Shown: positions 59,821 to 64,000 of the stretch, in pieces
How the letters are laid out: every line of letters begins with the position of its first letter
Numbering within the stretch: the first letter of the stretch is position 1
Assembly (NCBI GenBank): GCA_000469685.2
Contig: LS997566.1
Location: forward strand, 24,326,432-24,390,431
Direction: 5' to 3'
From: Haemonchus contortus
Taxonomy: Eukaryota > Nematoda > Chromadorea > Rhabditida > Trichostrongylidae
DNA length: 64,000 nucleotides
Position numbers and translations under genes: made by a program
Notes under the pieces: model-generated
Told to the model about the DNA's origin: nothing
The model's database searches: none
Seen by the model: the letters and a program-made list of their open reading frames with translations, nothing else

Positions 59821-62169
59821 TTACAATCTTGCGTGCACTCCTCCAGCAATCAGTATCGTCTCTCCCGTGATGTATTGAGCATCATCAGAAACGAGAAATG
59901 CAACAGCTCCTGCACAATCATTGGGTGTCCCTAGCCGACTCAAAGGTACCTGGAATAAAGTCAAGTTAGTGAAAATGTCAAGTCATGCATCCAGACATTG
60001 AAGACCCGGCTGTTTGTACCATTAATGATAGCTCGATCAAGTGCCGTAATGTACTGTCGGTGAATATGTTTGGACCCTACGACCTCACAGACAACCGCCC
60101 TTGATGTGTGTACTGTAGCTCAGCCTCTAGGGACAGTATCCTGATTTCTCTATTCGACTAACGTAGCTTTACCAACCCAACTTCAAATGTTCCGCGGCTA
60201 CGGTGGCGATGATGTTGATTGGAAGCCTTGTTTAGTTGCTTTATTACAGGAACAGGTCTTGGCTTTACCTCCCATGGGACGAAGTTGTGCGTGCTCTCGA
60301 AATGGCCTCACAGGGCCTTGATTTCTTGTTTCCTTGTTGTTTATACCCTTTCTCGATTGCCAGGTTTCAGTAGATTGCTACCATCTTCGGAGTGCTAATA
60401 GTAAGTGGAAGACATGATGTATTGAACGAAGTTTGATATTGTCTTCAACTGGTCCTATTTTAAGGAAGAAGACGATTCAAGCAGCTCTACGAGGCATCGT
60501 CGAAAAACTACAGAGGGTTAACGTGCTGCTCCTTAATATAAAGCTCGAAGCATCCCCTTCAATAGGTGCCCATGCTAGTGATCATCAAAACCTTTTGTTT
60601 TTTTGCTTTTTGTGGTAGCCTCCAGGGGAAAGAGCGTGAATATGACAAGACGGCACTCCATTTACAGATGATTCTTTTACCTTTACAAAGGAAGCTTCGT
60701 AAATTAATACAAAGCGCACATTAATTAAATGTAGGATTCCTCCAACTCCTACTGCTACCTTAAAACAGAAGGACACATTATCGCAGAGTTCATCCTAAAT
60801 GAGATGTACTTCCGAGCGCTAATTTTGAGTCTACATCCCTCTTGTTCATTTTATTAAACGATTTCGGAAATGACGTTACAAAAGCATTTCCTTTGAGTAA
60901 CATTAGATTCCGCTGCCGATGAAGATGCGCCAACGCAGCCGCCGTCGAGGCCATCAAGAGTCCAGAGCCTATTGTCATCTTCTGCCTCCACAAACGAGGC
61001 TTCGCAAGTGGCCTCATATGACATTTCATAGCATTATAGTGATACAATCTATACTTTTCATCCCTCTCGATAAAAGGATTAAGAGCAGTCGATGGACCCG
61101 AGTGCTTTGCAAATGTATCAAAGTGGTTTGTACCCGATGAGGACGATATTGTCGTGGTTGGAAAAATCGGTTTCTACATCATTCCGCAAGCACTAAATGA
61201 GCGTCCATCACTGAGCAAGTTGAGTGGAAACTATTCATTGAATAGGCACCCAATCAGTTTTGGGAAGAATAGCACAGTTTGCCCCGAAAAACCGAATGTC
61301 ATTCAAAACGAGCGGGAGGTGCAGGTACTCAATGGGAGCAGTTTTTGGAAGAGTTGAACAAAAATTTTCTGAGGTTAGCATTCAGAAATATATTGGGCGG
61401 TATAAACTTCACTTTGTATGACCACTACGACCATACTCAATGAGCTAAACTCACCTCCATCGCATCCACCACATCTTTTTCGTCCTGATCTCCACCACCG
61501 CTCCATAGCTATAAGAAGGTATGTTCAAATCCGGAGAAGTAGATGTCTATACAAGCTCCCAGAGTGCTCACAAAGTGCAAAATTTTGATTACTGCCACAA
61601 GAGTAATGGGAACGGTGAATTTTACACTCCCATCCCTGATCGTGATTCTAACAAACAGATCTTACTGCGATCAAAGTTACATTTCCGTAAATCCTTCGGA
61701 ATTCGCCTATTTGATTTTATCGGTTTATTAAGTAATCGGTTAGGTGACAGCACCAGAACTCAGCAAAGGAGTTTCAAAGAATAGAAATAAAGGTGATCGG
61801 AGCTTACCGCTTCACTCATTTTTGTCTTTATAACGCCGGGAGCGATTGCGTTTACACGGATGTTATCCTTCGCCAAGCCATTTGCTAACGCCTTTGTCAG
61901 GCCGAGTAAAGCAGTTTTCGTTACACCATAAGCAGCGATTCCCTAAGACAGACAGCTTTATACTGATCACAGACAAGGATTTTCTGACGTGCACTTCTCC
62001 TGCACCCAAAATTTCAGAAAGTTTAGATAGGTTCACAAAAAAATCAAAGAAAACGAGAAGATGAACTAGGAGAGTGAAAGTGCGATACAATTTGCTGTGG
62101 ATACAGTCCTCACTCACCGGTGGCGACTTGTATCCTCCGATAGAAGCATTGAACACGATGTTGCCTCCC
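59821..62169 (-). CDS. dhrs-4: DHRS4-like short-chain dehydrogenase/reductase, 3' half
   Basis: NADP(H)-dependent carbonyl/retinal reductase family. Exons seen: 62169-62118, 61942-61808, 61508-61455, 59949-59821; phases fit. Order: [17 protein letters not shown] (catalytic Ser region), [20 protein letters not shown] with the YxxxK active site, [18 protein letters not shown], then [34 protein letters not shown] and [16 protein letters not shown], ending ARL. The final ARL fits the PTS1 peroxisomal signal, as SRL does in human DHRS4. The Rossmann N-terminal exons (TGxxxGxG) lie beyond 64000 or in unread intron. Intron 59950-61454 is 1.5 kb with nothing recognisable. Confidence 0.92.
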
Positions 62170-62198
62170 CTTAAATTGCAGCATCATTTTTTCAAATA

Positions 62199-63097
62199 TT
62201 GGGTTGTAACATAAGTTCGTAGAGTTTTGTGTTAGGGTCATTTTACAACGATTCGCTTTGTTTTTTGGCGAAGTGTATATATTCATTCGAAAGAGCTCTT
62301 TCTCCTCTATAAAATGGTTTTATTCGTTTTCTTGAGTAATCTAGTTTCACGTCTTTTTTCTGGCTCAGAATTGGAATATCCAGTAGGAAAAAATCAGCAT
62401 TTTCGACATCTGCTTTTCATCGAGGTCAATAAGCAGCCGAAGCCGCTCGGGACATATGCAGTGTGTACGAGGAAGGTGTCTTACTGGTTAGGTGTGTCTG
62501 TGGGTGGCCCCAGGAGGGACACCGAAGCCGAGAGTCAAGCAAGACCTTCACTCAAAATTGGTCATGATTTGCGTTTGGTGAGGCTGGAAAGGCACGGTGC
62601 ACTGGGAAATGCTCGAACGAAATGCTACTGTCAACAAGGAGGTCTACATTGCCCAGCTAAACCGTGTTAGTATTGGGGTATTCGGCTGAAAAGACCCGAT
62701 AGACAAGGTGGTCATCTTGCTCCACGACAACGCCAGGCCCCATAATGCCCAAGTCGACAAAACAGCACTCCAAAAGCTTGAATGAGAGGTTCTTCAGCAT
62801 TCACCGTACTCTCCGGATCTTGCACCTACCGACTACCACCTTTCCGCTCTCTGTCAAACCAAATGAGGAGTGGTACCTTCGATGGAGAAGAGGTTCTTGA
62901 AAACTGGCTCAACAACTTCTTCGACACCAGACCGGCCGATTTTTGGCGAAACGACATCAACAATTTGGTCGAGAGATAGGAGGAGGTCGCAAACAGTAAC
63001 AGGAGGATACATCACTGATTAATTTATTATTATAATTATTGTTTTTTGTTAAAATAAATCTTTGTGAAAAAACCTACGAACTTATGTTACAACCCAA
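62199..63097 (+). mobile_element. Deleted mariner, copy 2 (DHRS4 intron)
   Basis: About 899 bp, TIRs 'ttgggttgtaacataagttc', TA flanks. It is collinear with the copy at 47674-48566 along its whole length, sharing the same missing middle of the transposase. Remnant words: LHDNARPH-type (near 62720), PTDYH, WLNNFFDTRPADFWRNDINN. It lies just 30 bp upstream of a DHRS4 exon. Confidence 0.9.
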
Positions 63098-64000
63098 TAG
63101 GAAACTGCGTTCACATTGATTCATTATTGCTTGCATACGCCCTGCTTTTAACACTCCCCCTGAATATAACCACAGGCCTTTTAGATTTACCACTCCTAAC
63201 TACAATTGTTCCAAACTCTCGAAAGCGTCCTATGGCTGAATGTACCACCATCCTTTTGACGTGAAATCGTCTGTCGTACTTTCAAAATCCATCAAAAGTT
63301 AAGTCTCATCAGGGAGGCAATAATATGATCTACCTTGTGAAATGGAGGAAAGCGAACGAAATGTTCACGGGCTCAGAAGAAATTGGCTATGAGCGCCAGT
63401 GCGCGCTGTAATCATAATTTTGGCCCTCCCTGTAGTCTACTATTCGGCGAAGACATGGACGGCCCACACAAGTATGTAGAATACATACGTAAGAACCCGC
63501 ACTACTTCCACAGGTCCACTTTTGTGTCATGCTAATACTAGGGAACCGTAATGGGCCGTTTCATGAAATTCATATCGTCACTAGTTCTCCATAAAGGAAA
63601 ATTGTGGATTTGGTGAATCGCAACACCCGCAACGAGGGTTATATGGAGTGGCAGTAAAAATCAAAGGATTCGTAGTACCAGTAGGAGACGAATGGGAGCA
63701 TTATGATTTTGAAGCGCTCTGATCAAAAGCAAAGACAAGACCTGCCTCCGTTATATGTATACCAGTTGGGCTACGCACGCCAATGAGTGCACCACATGCC
63801 CACGCTTGAAAGAGTCAATCGGTTGCTGTTTATCCGAAAATTATGGACCATTAAAGGTTTAACTGATAGGCCACCAAAGAATTGTGTAGTACTCACTAAT
63901 GTTCTCAAGTGATAATAACACCATTATAAGATTTTATTATCACTGGACCTTCTTTCTTCCACCGGTACATCATTAGTTGAGAATCCCAAATTATTGGCGG
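63098..64000. other. Right edge, probable DHRS4 intron
   Basis: No exon recognised on either strand. I looked for the SDR Rossmann motif and the NAG segment and did not find them. Confidence 0.45.

Overview
The window is nuclear DNA of a nematode, most likely a clade V strongylid (hookworm-like) species. The genes have many small exons with GT-AG borders. All five recognisable proteins have close counterparts in Caenorhabditis, and the introns and intergenic DNA are full of RTE retrotransposons, mariner/Tc1, piggyBac-like and Helitron elements. The genus is inferred. I rebuilt gene models by hand from splice sites, reading phase and remembered family alignments; no search was run.

Layout. 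239-9147 (+): PARP1-type poly(ADP-ribose) polymerase, 26 coding exons, first exon(s) off the left edge. 9148-12624: intergenic, with repeat debris. 12625-15095 (-): PGAP3/PER1 GPI-anchor remodelling factor. 17640-23224 (-): JAMP/JKAMP, the ERAD-linked membrane protein. 24178-30822 (-): seipin. Seipin, JAMP and PGAP3 run head to tail on one strand. As I recall, the same three families are consecutive in C. elegans (R01B10.6, .5, .4), so this looks like conserved microsynteny. 45082-58900 (+): mitochondrial cardiolipin synthase (CRLS1), five of its introns being visible and three of them swollen by transposons. 59821-62169 (-): the 3' half of a DHRS4-like peroxisomal short-chain dehydrogenase, continuing beyond the right edge.

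Region 31-45 kb has no host gene that I can support. It is a stack of mobile elements: RTE fragments, two piggyBac-like TTAA elements, Helitrons, a fold-back mariner, a Tc1-like relic and a tRNA-derived SINE with a 13-bp target duplication.

Most notable: (i) two 1.5-kb non-autonomous Helitrons with terminal hairpin, internal ~125-bp tandem arrays and tetranucleotide microsatellites, one with its empty site preserved 5 kb away in a paralogous repeat; (ii) a mariner rebuilt as a fold-back with ~394-bp arms; (iii) a near-perfect ~200-bp-arm palindrome in a JAMP intron; (iv) a miRNA-like hairpin in JAMP intron 1; (v) two mariners sharing one deletion; (vi) deep nesting that reveals insertion order.
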